From: Streptomyces sp. NBC_00704
GTDB lineage: Bacteria > Actinomycetota > Actinomycetes > Streptomycetales > Streptomycetaceae
Direction: 5' to 3'
DNA length: 64,000 nucleotides
NCBI RefSeq assembly: GCF_036226605.1
Contig: NZ_CP109000.1
Span: forward strand, 2,972,501-3,036,500
Under the pieces are notes generated by a model that saw only the letters and a list, made by a program, of their open reading frames with translations, did not search any database and was not told where the DNA came from. A program made the translations under genes and the position numbers. Of the stretch, positions 8,644 through 17,643 are shown piece after piece. How positions within the stretch are numbered: position 1 is the stretch's first letter; the number at the start of each line of letters is the position of its first letter.

Positions 8644-10014
8644 TCATCGCACCGCGAGGCGTCCGCGGCGGCGGACGGAGCCCCGGTGGCCTCTGCGGAC
8701 CGGTTCGCGGCCGTCCAGCTGTATCCAGACGCGGACCTCGGCGCCGCCCAGCACCGAGGAGCCGATGCGGACGTCGCCCCCGGTCGACTCGGCGAGACGG
8801 CGGACGATGTCCAGGCCGAGCCCCGTGGAGCCGGCCGTGCCCGAGCCCCGGCCACGGGCCATCGCCGTCTCGGGGTCGGGTATGCCGGGGCCCGCGTCCG
8901 AGACGAGCACGATCACCGCGTCGTCGCCGTTGTGGACGTCGACCGCGAACGCCGTGCCCTCCGGGGTGTGCCGGAAGACGTTGCCGAGCAGGGCGTCGAG
9001 AGCCGCGGCCAGGTCGGCGCGGGCCACGGGGACGCGCACCGGCCGGCCGACGCCGGCCGTGCGCACCTTGCGGCCCTCGTCCTCGGCGAGCGCCGACCAG
9101 AACGCCATCCGCTCGCGCACCACCTCCGCCGCGTCGCACCCCGCGCCGGGACCGGGGGCCGCCGTCTGCGGTTTCGCCTCCCGGGCGGTGCGGATGATCG
9201 TGTCGACCTCGCGCTCCAGCTGGGCGACCGCCGTGCGGGTCTGCTCGGCGGCCGGGGAGTCGCCGAGGGAGGCCGCGTTGAGCCGCAGCACGGTGAGCGG
9301 GGTGCGCAGCCGGTGGGACAGATCCGCCGCCAACTCCCTTTCGTTGGCCAGCAGTTGCACCACCTGATCGGCCATCGAGTTGAACGCGACCGCCGCCAGG
9401 CGCAGTTCGCTTGGCCCCTCCTCCGGGACCCTCGCGCCGAGCTTGCCCTCCCCCAGCTCGTGCGCGCCCTCGACGAGCCGCCGGGCCGGCTGCACCATGC
9501 GCACGCCCAGCCGGTCGGCGACCGCGACCGAGCCGACGACCAGTGCGACGCCGACCGCCGCCAGCACCGCCCAGGCCGTGCCCACGCCGTTGCTCATCGC
9601 GGACTCGGGGACGTACACCTCGATCACCACGGTCCCCAGGCCCAGCGCGACGGGCTGGAGCAGCGCGGAGCCGCCCGGGACGTCCGTCGTCGAGGCCCGG
9701 CCCAGCTTCCGCACGGCCGCGACGTCCGCGGCCGCGGCGCGCTGCCGGCCGAGGTCTACGGCCGCCCGCCCGTCGCCCGCCGGCAGGTGCACGGCCATGC
9801 CGTCGTCGGAGCCTGCCGCGGCCACCACCCGCTCCAGCTGGTCGCGGTCGGTGGTGATGGACAGGGCCGGCACCACCACCGCGGCCTCCCGCTCCGCGTT
9901 GGTGAACGCGCGGTCGCGGGCCATCTCCTCGACGACCAGGCCGAGCGGGACGGCGAAGGCCACCACGACCATGGTGGTGACCGCCAGGCACACCTTGACC
10001 AGAGCCCACCTCAC
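8644..10014 (-). CDS. Two-component sensor histidine kinase
   Basis: A 456-residue membrane kinase. Transmembrane segments at about 5-27 and 150-172 flank an extracellular sensor of about 120 residues. A HAMP linker (VQPARRLVEGAHELGEG) follows, then a HisKA domain with H234 in DLSHRLRTPLTVL, and a HATPase with N (LGNVFRHTPEG), G1 (DAGPGIPD) and G2 (GSTGLGLDIVRRL) boxes. GTG start at 10014 overlaps the regulator's stop as GTGA, so the pair is co-translated. The signal is unknown; the sensor has no recognisable domain. Confidence 0.93.
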   Translation of the reverse strand: MRWALVKVCLAVTTMVVVAFAVPLGLVVEEMARDRAFTNAEREAAVVVPALSITTDRDQLERVVAAAGSDDGMAVHLPAGDGRAAVDLGRQRAAAADVAAVRKLGRASTTDVPGGSALLQPVALGLGTVVIEVYVPESAMSNGVGTAWAVLAAVGVALVVGSVAVADRLGVRMVQPARRLVEGAHELGEGKLGARVPEEGPSELRLAAVAFNSMADQVVQLLANERELAADLSHRLRTPLTVLRLNAASLGDSPAAEQTRTAVAQLEREVDTIIRTAREAKPQTAAPGPGAGCDAAEVVRERMAFWSALAEDEGRKVRTAGVGRPVRVPVARADLAAALDALLGNVFRHTPEGTAFAVDVHNGDDAVIVLVSDAGPGIPDPETAMARGRGSGTAGSTGLGLDIVRRLAESTGGDVRIGSSVLGGAEVRVWIQLDGREPVRRGHRGSVRRRGRLAVR

Positions 10015-10718
10015 AGCGCCGACGCCCCTTCCCCCGGTGGTTCGAGCTTCACCCCGACACCCCGCAGGGTGTGCAGATAACGCGGCCTCGCCGCCGTCTC
10101 CCCCAGCTTCCGGCGCAGCCAGGACAGATGGACGTCGATGGTCTGGTCGTCGCCGTAGGACTGCTGCCAGACCTCGGCGAGCAGTTCACGGCGCGGGACG
10201 ACGACCCCGGGCCGGCCCGCGAGGAAGGCGAGCAGGTCGAACTCGCGGCGGGTGAGGTCGAGTCGCACACCGTCCAGCTCGGCCTGCCGGCGCAGCGGGT
10301 CCACGGCCAGTCCGCCGACGCGCAGGACGCTGGACGGCGCGGGCTCCCCGGCCGAGGACCGGGCCCGGCGCAGCACGGCCGCCATCCTCGCCGACAGGTG
10401 CTCCACCGAGAACGGCTTGGTCAGGTAGTCGTCCGCGCCCGCGTTCAGCAGCCGGACGATCTCCGCCTCGTCGTCGCGCGCGGTCGCGATGATGACCGGG
10501 ACGTCCGTGATGCCGCGCAGCATCTTCAGGGCCTCGGAGCCGTCCAGATCGGGCAGGCCGAGGTCCAGCACGACCACGTCGAAGCGGAAATGGGCGACCT
10601 CGCGCAGCGCCTCCAACGCCGTGCCCACACTGCGCACGGTGTGCGAGGCGTCGGTCAGCTGCCGGATGAGCGCCGAACGCACGAACTGGTCGTCCTCGAC
10701 CACGAGCACACTTGCCAT
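10011..10718 (-). CDS. OmpR/PhoB-family response regulator
   Basis: A 235-residue regulator. The receiver domain (1-118) has the acidic pocket VVEDD, phospho-acceptor D52 in LDLGLPDLDG and K101 in TKPF. A winged-helix DNA-binding domain (about 135-225) ends in RGVGVKLE. It is the first gene of the operon with the kinase, which overlaps its stop by four bases. The start is ATG 10718; there is no clear Shine-Dalgarno. Targets are unknown. Confidence 0.94.
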   Translation of the reverse strand: MASVLVVEDDQFVRSALIRQLTDASHTVRSVGTALEALREVAHFRFDVVVLDLGLPDLDGSEALKMLRGITDVPVIIATARDDEAEIVRLLNAGADDYLTKPFSVEHLSARMAAVLRRARSSAGEPAPSSVLRVGGLAVDPLRRQAELDGVRLDLTRREFDLLAFLAGRPGVVVPRRELLAEVWQQSYGDDQTIDVHLSWLRRKLGETAARPRYLHTLRGVGVKLEPPGEGASAL

Positions 10719-10861
10719 GCGCCGCAACCTACGCCATGCCGGCGAGCCCTTCCGGGGCCTGTGGACAACTCCGCGGCTGTGGACGACCGGTGGGGCGCGT
10801 ACCCGGACGTCGCGCCCCACCGTGCGACACGGGTGAGGCGGGTGGGGCAAGATGGCCCGCG

Positions 10862-11380
10862 ATGCGCAGAGGACTCGTACACGTACTGGCCTGGTCGCTC
10901 GCCACCGGCGCGGCGGCCACGCTGTCGTGGTGGGGCGTCCACACGGCGATGGCGGGCACGGTCTACGACCCCCCGCGCGCCCTGCCGCTCACCGCTGCCG
11001 ACGCGGGCAGCCGGGAGCCGGGACCCGACGTCTCCCCGACGCCTCCTCCCGCCCCGCCCGCGAGCGCCTCCCCGCGCCCGAGCCGCACGCCCGCCGCGCC
11101 GGCCCCGTCGAGGACGGCGACGACCGGTCCCTCCCCCACCGCCTCCGCGACGGCCGGGAGCACCGTCCGGAGTTACGACACCGACGGCGGCCGGGCCGTC
11201 TTCGACCTCGGCCGGACCTCGGCGACCCTCGTCTCGGCGACGCCGGGCGCGGGCTGGTCGATGCAGGTGTGGAAGACGGAGTCGTGGATCCGGGTGGAGT
11301 TCGCCTCCGGCGCGGACCGGGTGTCGGTCTTCTGCACCTGGCACGACGGGCCGCCCCGGGTGGAGATCGGGACGTACTGA
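10862..11380 (+). CDS. Membrane-anchored or secreted hypothetical protein
   Basis: A 172-residue protein I do not recognise. It has one N-terminal hydrophobic segment (about 8-30), a Pro/Ser/Thr-rich extracellular linker (about 50-100), and a C-terminal beta-rich domain (about 105-172) with several Trp residues, ending near FCTWHDGPPRVEIGTY. The start is ATG 10862; the ribosome site is weak. It is divergent from the two-component system with only 143 bp between starts, so it could be a target or accessory of that system, but nothing in the sequence proves this. Confidence 0.75.
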   Translation: MRRGLVHVLAWSLATGAAATLSWWGVHTAMAGTVYDPPRALPLTAADAGSREPGPDVSPTPPPAPPASASPRPSRTPAAPAPSRTATTGPSPTASATAGSTVRSYDTDGGRAVFDLGRTSATLVSATPGAGWSMQVWKTESWIRVEFASGADRVSVFCTWHDGPPRVEIGTY

Positions 11381-11429
11381 CCGCGGGGGCCGACGCCTCC
11401 GCGGCGGACCGGCCGCCGCCCGCGCGGTG

Positions 11430-12299
11430 TCAGCGGAACGCCGAGGGAGGGGGCGCGGGCGAGGCCACCGCCGTGGCGTCGGCGACCGGCGCCGCCCCGC
11501 CGGTGAAGTCGGTGAGCGCGCGGCCGTGTTCGACCCGGCCGGGGTGCGGATCGGAGGCGGCCCGGCGGGTCAGTTCGGCGATCGGCAGGGGCAGGTCGGA
11601 GGCGACGAGCACCGCGTTGCCGAACCGTCTGCCCCGCAGCACGGTCGGGTCGGCGACCAGCGCGAGATCCGGGAAGCGCGCGGCCGCGGTGGCGATCTGA
11701 CCGCGCAGGTGGGCCAGCGGCGGGCCGTCGGCGATGTTGGCGGCGTAGCATCCGCCGGGCTTCAGCGCCCTGCGGACCTCGTCGAGGAACTCGGCCGAGG
11801 TGAGGTGGGCGGGTGTGCGGGCCCCGCTGAACACGTCGGCGACGACCAGGTCCGCCCAGCCGTCCGGCACCTTGGCGAGCCCCTCGCGCGCGTCGACGGA
11901 GCGGACCCTGATCCTCGCGTTCGGGTCCAACGGCAGTTCACGGCGGACCAGTCGGACGAGGGCGGCGTCGCGTTCGACGACCTGCTGGGTGGAGCGGGGG
12001 CGGGTGGCGGCGACGTACCGCGCGAGGGTGAGGGCGCCGCCGCCGAGGTGCACGACCTGAAGCGGTCTGCCGGGCGGGGAGGCGAGGTCGATGACATGGC
12101 CCAGGCGCCGCTGGTACTCGAAGGAGAGGTGGGCGGGGTCGTCGAGGTCGACGTGCGACTGGGGGGCTCCGTCGAGGAGCAGCGTCCAGGCCCGCGGCCG
12201 GTCCCGGTCGGGCACGAGCTGGGCGAGTCCGCCGTCGACGGTCTCGACGACGGAGGCGTCGGCTTCCCGCCCGCGCCGCGTGTTCCTGGACTTTGCCAT
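11430..12299 (-). CDS. Spermidine-synthase-like methyltransferase-fold protein
   Basis: A 289-residue protein with the spermidine synthase fold. The N-terminal part contains LLLDGAPQSHVDLDDPAHLSFEY. The glycine-rich cofactor loop is VVHLGGGALTLARY, followed by VVERDAALV (acidic residue for ribose binding) and ADLVVADVFSGARTPAHLTSAEF. Family members transfer aminopropyl groups from decarboxylated SAM, but many actinobacterial homologues lack evidence of that activity. The start is ATG 12299, with no good ribosome site. It converges on the 10862 gene with a 49-bp gap. Confidence 0.85.
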   Translation of the reverse strand: MAKSRNTRRGREADASVVETVDGGLAQLVPDRDRPRAWTLLLDGAPQSHVDLDDPAHLSFEYQRRLGHVIDLASPPGRPLQVVHLGGGALTLARYVAATRPRSTQQVVERDAALVRLVRRELPLDPNARIRVRSVDAREGLAKVPDGWADLVVADVFSGARTPAHLTSAEFLDEVRRALKPGGCYAANIADGPPLAHLRGQIATAAARFPDLALVADPTVLRGRRFGNAVLVASDLPLPIAELTRRAASDPHPGRVEHGRALTDFTGGAAPVADATAVASPAPPPSAFR

Positions 12300-12542
12300 G
12301 ACAACATTTTCGCAGGCCGGTCAGGCGTTCTGCGCGCCCGCCGACGCGGGACCCCGCACGCGCGCGTGGGAGCGGCCGGCGGCTCGTGCGGGCCGGGCCG
12401 CGCACGGCGCGCGGACCCGCGCAAGGTCCTCGGGTCACCCGGCGGCGGAAGCCTTCCCCGACTGCCGTGCGGCAGCCGTCCGGCAGCCGCCATGCAGCCG
12501 TCGCCGACAGTCGTCGGGCAGGTCAGGCAGGTCAGGCAGTCG

Positions 12543-12935
12543 TCACCGGCAGCTGTCCGCCGCCTCGATCAGCCGGGCCGCCTCGCCCAGCGCCCGCCGC
12601 AGGGCCGCCGGATCCGTCGCCAGGTCGGCCTCGCCGGGCGGCACCAGCCAGTCCGCGCCCCGGGGGGCGGGCGCGGGGGCGAGTCTCAGCCCGCGGCCGT
12701 CGGTCCCGGTGCAGGTGCTGCCCGGCACGTCCCAGGCCGCCGCCGTCCCGGCCGGCACCACGAAGCCGAGGGTGTCGTCGCCGTCGTCGTGCAGCACGGG
12801 TCCCATCCCGTCCCCGGGCGACGACGCCCTTCGCAGGATGTCGACCGCCTCCAGCCCCTGACGGGTGGGCACCGTCACCACGTCGCACGCCGCCCCCGGC
12901 GGCATAGAAGGATCGTCGCTCTGCCTGGTCGCCAT
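12543..12935 (-). CDS. Small conserved-looking hypothetical protein
   Basis: 130 residues, starting ATG 12935 behind a good GGAGG (5-base gap). There is no signal or membrane segment. Segments CDVVTVPTRQGLEAVDIL and GPVLHDDGDDTLGFVVPAGT, and a C-terminal GADWLVPPGEADL, recall truncated prim-pol-like proteins that streptomycetes carry in several copies; the protein at 21620 has a similar flavour. Full catalytic motifs are absent, so no enzyme activity is claimed. Confidence 0.75.
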   Translation of the reverse strand: MATRQSDDPSMPPGAACDVVTVPTRQGLEAVDILRRASSPGDGMGPVLHDDGDDTLGFVVPAGTAAAWDVPGSTCTGTDGRGLRLAPAPAPRGADWLVPPGEADLATDPAALRRALGEAARLIEAADSCR

Positions 12936-13192
12936 CCCGGCCTCCACCGCGCAGCCCGCCTGTAGTCCGCAAGGTTCAACGGCGCTCGGCGTCAAGGGCT
13001 ACGGCGGAAGTCCGCCGCAAAGGATGGCAGTTCATGGCAGATCACGGATGAGATATCCGGTTTGTAGCCAAACACCGCGTGACGGCCCGATCACAGCAGG
13101 TACGTTCTTGCCCGCCGGGAACAAGGGTGCCACAAGGACACGTCACCCCCTGCTCCGGCATGGTTCGACGGTTCGCACGAGAGGACCCGGCC

Positions 13193-14653
13193 ATGGCGTC
13201 GTCAACGGTGACACCACCTCGGCCCGACCGGCCACCACGGCCCAACCTCGCCTTCCGCCGACTGCGCGGACAACGCTCGCCGGCCGAGTTCGCCGCACTC
13301 GTGCGGCGGGCCGCGCTCGAGATCGGCGAGCAGGTCAGCTGCGACGCGCGCTACATCGGGCGGGTCGAGGCCGGTGAGATCCGCTGCCCCAACTACGCGT
13401 ACGAGCGGGTGTTCCTGCACATGTTCCCCGGCCGCACGCTCACCGACCTGGGCTTCGCGCCCCGCTCGACCGTTCGCGGCCGGGGGGCGCGCGGCCCCGG
13501 GGAAGCGCCCCGCGCGCACCTGACCGGGCCGGCGCGAACCACGGGTGACGAGCCCGACACGGGTGAGACGAGTGGAGCGCGCGAGCCGTATGACACGCAG
13601 AACCCGTACGACACGCACCACGACCACGAGGAGAGCGACGTGCTGCGTCGCGCATTCATGACCGGTGGGGGCGCCACGATGGCCGTCGCCACCCTGGGCC
13701 CCTTCGGGTTCGCCCACGACGCGTCCACTCCGGCGCGCTCCGTGCGCCGCGCGGGGACGAGCGAGGCGGGCGCCCTCGAAGAAGCGGTCCGCAGGATCCG
13801 GCTGCTGGACGACCGGCACGGGGCCGACGGCCTCTACCGGCGCGCGGCCGCTCCGCTGCGCGCCGCCTACGCGCTGCTGGACGCCGGGACCACCCGGCAG
13901 ACGACGGCCGACCGGCTCCACTCGGGCGCCGGGGAGCTGGCCATCTCGGTGGGCTGGCTCGCGCACGACTCGGGCCGCTTCGACGACGCCCGCTCGCACT
14001 ACGCCGAAGCCCTGGCGACGGCGAGGATGACCGGGGACGAGGCCCTGGAGGCGCACGCCTTCTGCAACACCGCGTTCCTCGCCCGGGACGCCGGCCGCCC
14101 GCGCGAGGCCGTGCGGGCCGCCCAGGCCGCCCAGCGCGTCGCCCGCCCGCTGGGCTCGCCCCGGCTGATGTCGCTGCTCGCGCTGCGCGAGGCGGGCGGC
14201 TGGGCCGGGCTCGCCGACCGGACCGGCTGCGAACAGGCCCTGGTGCGCGCGCAGGCCCTCTACGACCGTGGCCCCTGCGACGACGACCCCGAGTGGATGA
14301 GCTTCTACGGCGAGGCCGAGCTGGAGGGGCTCACGGCGCAGTGCTGGTCCACGCTGGGCGAGTGGCCGCGCGCGGCCCGGCACGCCGGGCGGGCCGCGCA
14401 GCTCCAGGACCCGCACTTCACCCGCAACATCGCCCTCTACACGGCCGAGTTCGCCGACGATCTCGCGCGCGGGGGACGGCCGGACGAGGCCGCGGTCGCC
14501 GGGATGCGGGTCCTGGACCTGCTGGACCAGGTCCAGTCGTCCCGGATCCAGACCATGCTGGCCGGAACGGCGCGGGTGCTGCTGCCGCACCGGCGCGCCG
14601 GAGGCGTCTCCGCCTTCCTGGAGCGGCACGCCTCGACACCCCGCGTGCCCTGA
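13193..14653 (+). CDS. XRE-type regulator with TPR-like domain (NsdA-like layout)
   Basis: A 486-residue protein. The N-terminal helix-turn-helix (about 15-90) contains DARYIGRVEAGEIRCPNYAYERVF. Next come a low-complexity Thr/Asp/His segment and a hydrophobic stretch at about 157-178 (RRAFMTGGGATMAVATLGPFGFA) that resembles a twin-arginine segment in mid-protein. The C-terminal 300 residues are helical repeats (AISVGWLAHDSGRFDDARSH, AFLARDAGRPREAVRAAQAA) typical of tetratricopeptide domains. The NsdA family, which controls differentiation and antibiotic production, has this architecture; orthology is not shown. The start is ATG 13193 with GAGAGG upstream; an earlier ATG at 13160 is possible. 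Confidence 0.88.
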   Translation: MASSTVTPPRPDRPPRPNLAFRRLRGQRSPAEFAALVRRAALEIGEQVSCDARYIGRVEAGEIRCPNYAYERVFLHMFPGRTLTDLGFAPRSTVRGRGARGPGEAPRAHLTGPARTTGDEPDTGETSGAREPYDTQNPYDTHHDHEESDVLRRAFMTGGGATMAVATLGPFGFAHDASTPARSVRRAGTSEAGALEEAVRRIRLLDDRHGADGLYRRAAAPLRAAYALLDAGTTRQTTADRLHSGAGELAISVGWLAHDSGRFDDARSHYAEALATARMTGDEALEAHAFCNTAFLARDAGRPREAVRAAQAAQRVARPLGSPRLMSLLALREAGGWAGLADRTGCEQALVRAQALYDRGPCDDDPEWMSFYGEAELEGLTAQCWSTLGEWPRAARHAGRAAQLQDPHFTRNIALYTAEFADDLARGGRPDEAAVAGMRVLDLLDQVQSSRIQTMLAGTARVLLPHRRAGGVSAFLERHASTPRVP

Positions 14654-14733
14654 CCGGGGACGGCGGGGGCCGGGACTGCCGGGTGTGGAGGTGGGGACGG
14701 TCAGGTGTGTGGGGCCGCCGTGGGACGGGCCGG

Positions 14734-15327
14734 TCAGGCCAGATGGCCGAGGTCGTTCCAGCTCTCGATCGCCGGTTCGCCGTACGCCCAGCCCAGCACC
14801 GACAGCGACGTCGGGTGGAGACGGATCCGCGCCGCGAAGTCCAGCGGCAGTCCCAGCCAGCGTGCCCCTATGGAGCGGAGGATGTGACCGTGGGCGAAGA
14901 CCAGGACGTCCCGGTCGGCCGAGCGGGCCCAGGCGACGACCTCGTCCGCGCGGGCCGTGACGTCGGCCAGGCTCTCCCCGTCGGGCACGCCGTCGCGCCA
15001 GATGAGCCAGCCGGGCCGGACGGCCTGGATCTCGGCGGGAGTCATGCCCTCGTAGGCGCCGTAGTGCCACTCCAGGAGGGTGTCCCAGGTCTCGGCCCGT
15101 TCGCCGAAGCCGGCCAGCTCGCACGTCTCCCGCGCGCGGACCAGCGGACTGGTGCGCGTCTCCACGCCCTCGAGGCCCCCGTACGGCGCCCGGTGCAGCC
15201 GCTCGCCCAGCAGTTTCGCGCCCCTGCGGCCCTCCTCCAGGAGGGGGACGTCGGTCCTGCCGGTGTGCTTTCCGGACAGCGACCACTCCGTCTGTCCGTG
15301 CCGGGCCAGCAGGATGCGCGGTGCCAT
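14734..15327 (-). CDS. Histidine phosphatase family protein
   Basis: A 197-residue phosphoglycerate-mutase-like phosphatase. The catalytic RHG is in [10 protein letters not shown] (H10), the acid in [10 protein letters not shown], and the second histidine in VFAHGHILR. It is cytosolic and may act on a sugar phosphate or other phosphoester; the substrate is unknown. The start is ATG 15327 behind GGAAAGG. The leader contains a 6-bp hairpin, CCCTGG-N6-CCAGGG, at 15348-15365. Confidence 0.92.
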   Translation of the reverse strand: MAPRILLARHGQTEWSLSGKHTGRTDVPLLEEGRRGAKLLGERLHRAPYGGLEGVETRTSPLVRARETCELAGFGERAETWDTLLEWHYGAYEGMTPAEIQAVRPGWLIWRDGVPDGESLADVTARADEVVAWARSADRDVLVFAHGHILRSIGARWLGLPLDFAARIRLHPTSLSVLGWAYGEPAIESWNDLGHLA

Positions 15328-15548
15328 GGGGGACCTTTCCGGGAGAACCCTGGGAGGAACCAGGGCTGCGATCAGGGGCGGATCCCCTCCATCATCGCTC
15401 ACCCTGAACAGGGGCAACCCGGCGGGCGATCTCAGCGTCTTTGAGATCCGGGGCGCTCATCGCCGACTCGTCCACACGCCGTAAAGTGACCCGTCCCGCG
15501 CCATCGGCGCCGCAGCGACCACACAGACCAGAAGGGGGAGGCGATCGG

Positions 15549-16502
15549 ATGCCGCAGACCGAGACACCAGGCACCGAGGCGGCCCCGCGGGCACGGCTGC
15601 GCTGGTGGACCGAGCTGCCCCTGATCCTGCTGGTGTACGTCTGCTACTCGGCGGGCCGGCTGCTCGCGCGGGGCGACGTGAGCACCGCCGTCGACCACGG
15701 CCTGGCGATCCTGCGCATCGAGAAGTTCCTGCACATCAACGCCGAGCACCCGCTCAACAGACTGTTCAGGACCGAGGCGTGGATCGGCGTGCCGGCCGAC
15801 TTCTGGTACGCGTCCCTGCACTACCTGGTCACCCCGGCGATCCTGGTGTGGCTGTTCCGGTCCCGGACGCTGCACTACCGGGCGGCCCGCACCTGGCTGC
15901 TGGCGTCCACCTTCATGGGCCTCATCGGCTTCACGCTGATGCCCACCTGCCCGCCCCGGCTGCTGTCGGCGGGCCACGGCTTCGTCGACACGATGGCCCA
16001 GTACAGCTCGTACGGCTGGTGGGGCGGCGAGGCGAGCGCCCCGCGCGGCATGGGCGGGATGACCAACCAGTACGCCGCCATGCCCAGCCTGCACGTGGGC
16101 TGGGCCCTGTGGTGCGGCGTGATGCTGTGGCGGCACGGCGGCACGCGCACGGCCAAGACCGCCGGCGTCCTCTACCCGCTGGTGACGACGCTCGTGGTGA
16201 TGGGCACCGCCAACCACTACTTCCTCGACGCGGTCGCGGGCGCGGCCGTCATGGGCCTCGCCCTGCTGCTGACCCCGTCGGTGCTGCGCGGCGCGGACCG
16301 CGCGCGGGCGTATGTCACGGCCCGGATCCCGCTCGCCCCGGCGGCCTCCGCGGACGCATCGGCCTCGATTGTCAGTGACGGATGCCAGACTTCCACGGGT
16401 GAGCGAATTCCACGGCAGCGCGAGTCACGGCCCCGGCCGGCAGCCGACCCCGAAGCCTCTCCCGCCGACGCGGGCGACGGCGCTCCGGCAGCGGCTCGCT
16501 GA
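15549..16502 (+). CDS. PAP2-superfamily membrane protein
   Basis: A 317-residue polytopic membrane protein with about six hydrophobic segments. Motifs AAMPSLHVGWALW and GTANHYFLDAVAG fit the PAP2 phosphatase / inositol phosphorylceramide synthase-like family, which handles lipid or inositol phosphate head groups at the outer membrane face. The C-terminal 60 residues are disordered. The start is ATG 15549 behind GGGGGAGG at a good distance. Its last 100 bp overlap the nuclease gene in another frame. The overlap suggests co-transcription, though a functional link to the DNA enzymes downstream is not evident. Confidence 0.88.
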   Translation: MPQTETPGTEAAPRARLRWWTELPLILLVYVCYSAGRLLARGDVSTAVDHGLAILRIEKFLHINAEHPLNRLFRTEAWIGVPADFWYASLHYLVTPAILVWLFRSRTLHYRAARTWLLASTFMGLIGFTLMPTCPPRLLSAGHGFVDTMAQYSSYGWWGGEASAPRGMGGMTNQYAAMPSLHVGWALWCGVMLWRHGGTRTAKTAGVLYPLVTTLVVMGTANHYFLDAVAGAAVMGLALLLTPSVLRGADRARAYVTARIPLAPAASADASASIVSDGCQTSTGERIPRQRESRPRPAADPEASPADAGDGAPAAAR

Positions 16503-17643
16503 GCTGCGCGGTCCCGACGTACCGGCCAAGGCGCTGGACGCCCGGGCCCTCGCGGCGCTCGCCGCGAACCCGGGCTGCAAGCGGCGCGCCATCCTCGACG
16601 GCGCCGGGGTCGACAAGGCGGCGCTGGCCGGCGCGCTGGGCTCGCCCTCGGCCTTCGGGCAGTCGCAGTTCGCCCTGACCCGCGGCAACGCCTTCGAGGC
16701 GAAGGTGAAGGCGGACGGCGGCGCGGAGCTGCTGCGGCTGGTGCACGAACGGCTGGACCCGGCGGCGCCGCCGCCCGTCGACGCGGCGGTGCCCGAGCTG
16801 TCGGCGATCGGCCCCGAGGGCCGCACCGCGCGCACCGCGCTGGCCCTGCGCGAGGCCACCGCGGCGACCGGCGGCTGGACGCTCCTGGACCACCCGATGC
16901 TCTCGCTCGACGTCGCGGGCTCCGCCGCCTTCCTGGAACCGGACGCCGTCGTGGTGCACCCGGACGGCAACTGGACGGTCGTGGAGATCAAGTCCTTCCC
17001 GATGCTGGACGGCTCGGCGGACCCGGCCAAGGTCGGCGCCGCCGCCCGGCAGGCCGCCGTCTACGTGCTGGCCCTGGAGGAGGTCGCCGCGCGCCTCGAC
17101 CCGCCCGCGCGCGTGCGCCACCGCGTGCTGCTCGTCTGCCCCAAGGACTTCTCCAACCTGCCCACCGCCTCCGCCGTCGACGTGCGCAAGCAGCGCGCGG
17201 TCACCAGCCGCCAGCTGGCCCGGCTCACCCGGATCCAGGACATCGCCGACACCCTCCCCGAGGGCGCCTGCTTCTCCCCCGAACTGCCCGCCGAACAGCT
17301 CACGGCGGCCGTCGAATCGGTGGCGGCGACCTACGCGCCCGAGTGCCTGGCCGCCTGTGAGCTGGCCTTCCACTGCCGTGACCGCTCCCGCGCGGCCGGC
17401 GCGGTCACCTCCCTGGGCCGGTCGGTGCGGGCCGAACTGGGCGCCCTGACGACCGTCGACGAGGTTCTGGCGGCCGCCCGCGGCGAGGCCGGCGACCCAC
17501 GGGACCCGGCGGTGGCCGCACTGCGCAGAGCCGCCGCGCTGCGGGCCGAGGCGCTGGAGACGGCCGTCCCGCACGCACGGTCGGCGCACGCGCCGTCGGA
17601 CGGGCGGACGCCGGACGCCGGGGCGGTGCCCGCGTGTCGCTGA
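16399..17643 (+). CDS. RecB-like PD-(D/E)XK nuclease, probable Fe-S protein
   Basis: About 414 residues from GTG 16399; GTG 16375 is an alternative and neither has a clear ribosome site. Nuclease motifs are visible: D182 in FLEPDAVVV, E196-I-K198 in VVEIKSFP, and the RecB-family QxxxY at Q218-Y222. One cysteine near the N-terminus (C60, NPGCKRRAIL) and three near the C-terminus (C316, C320, C326) are spaced broadly as in the 4Fe-4S clusters of AddB and Cas4, so I infer a cluster. It overlaps the next gene by 10 bp; the following helicase overlaps that gene by 4. The trio resembles a split form of the fused TM0106-type RecB nuclease-helicase proteins. A role in DNA end processing, repair or defence is inference. 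Confidence 0.85.
   Translation: MSEFHGSASHGPGRQPTPKPLPPTRATALRQRLAELRGPDVPAKALDARALAALAANPGCKRRAILDGAGVDKAALAGALGSPSAFGQSQFALTRGNAFEAKVKADGGAELLRLVHERLDPAAPPPVDAAVPELSAIGPEGRTARTALALREATAATGGWTLLDHPMLSLDVAGSAAFLEPDAVVVHPDGNWTVVEIKSFPMLDGSADPAKVGAAARQAAVYVLALEEVAARLDPPARVRHRVLLVCPKDFSNLPTASAVDVRKQRAVTSRQLARLTRIQDIADTLPEGACFSPELPAEQLTAAVESVAATYAPECLAACELAFHCRDRSRAAGAVTSLGRSVRAELGALTTVDEVLAAARGEAGDPRDPAVAALRRAAALRAEALETAVPHARSAHAPSDGRTPDAGAVPACR

Noticed and set aside
15392..15487. Possible 22-32 residue minus-strand peptide between the phosphatase and PAP2 genes
   Set aside because: No ribosome site and no recognisable pattern; it overlaps the PAP2 promoter.
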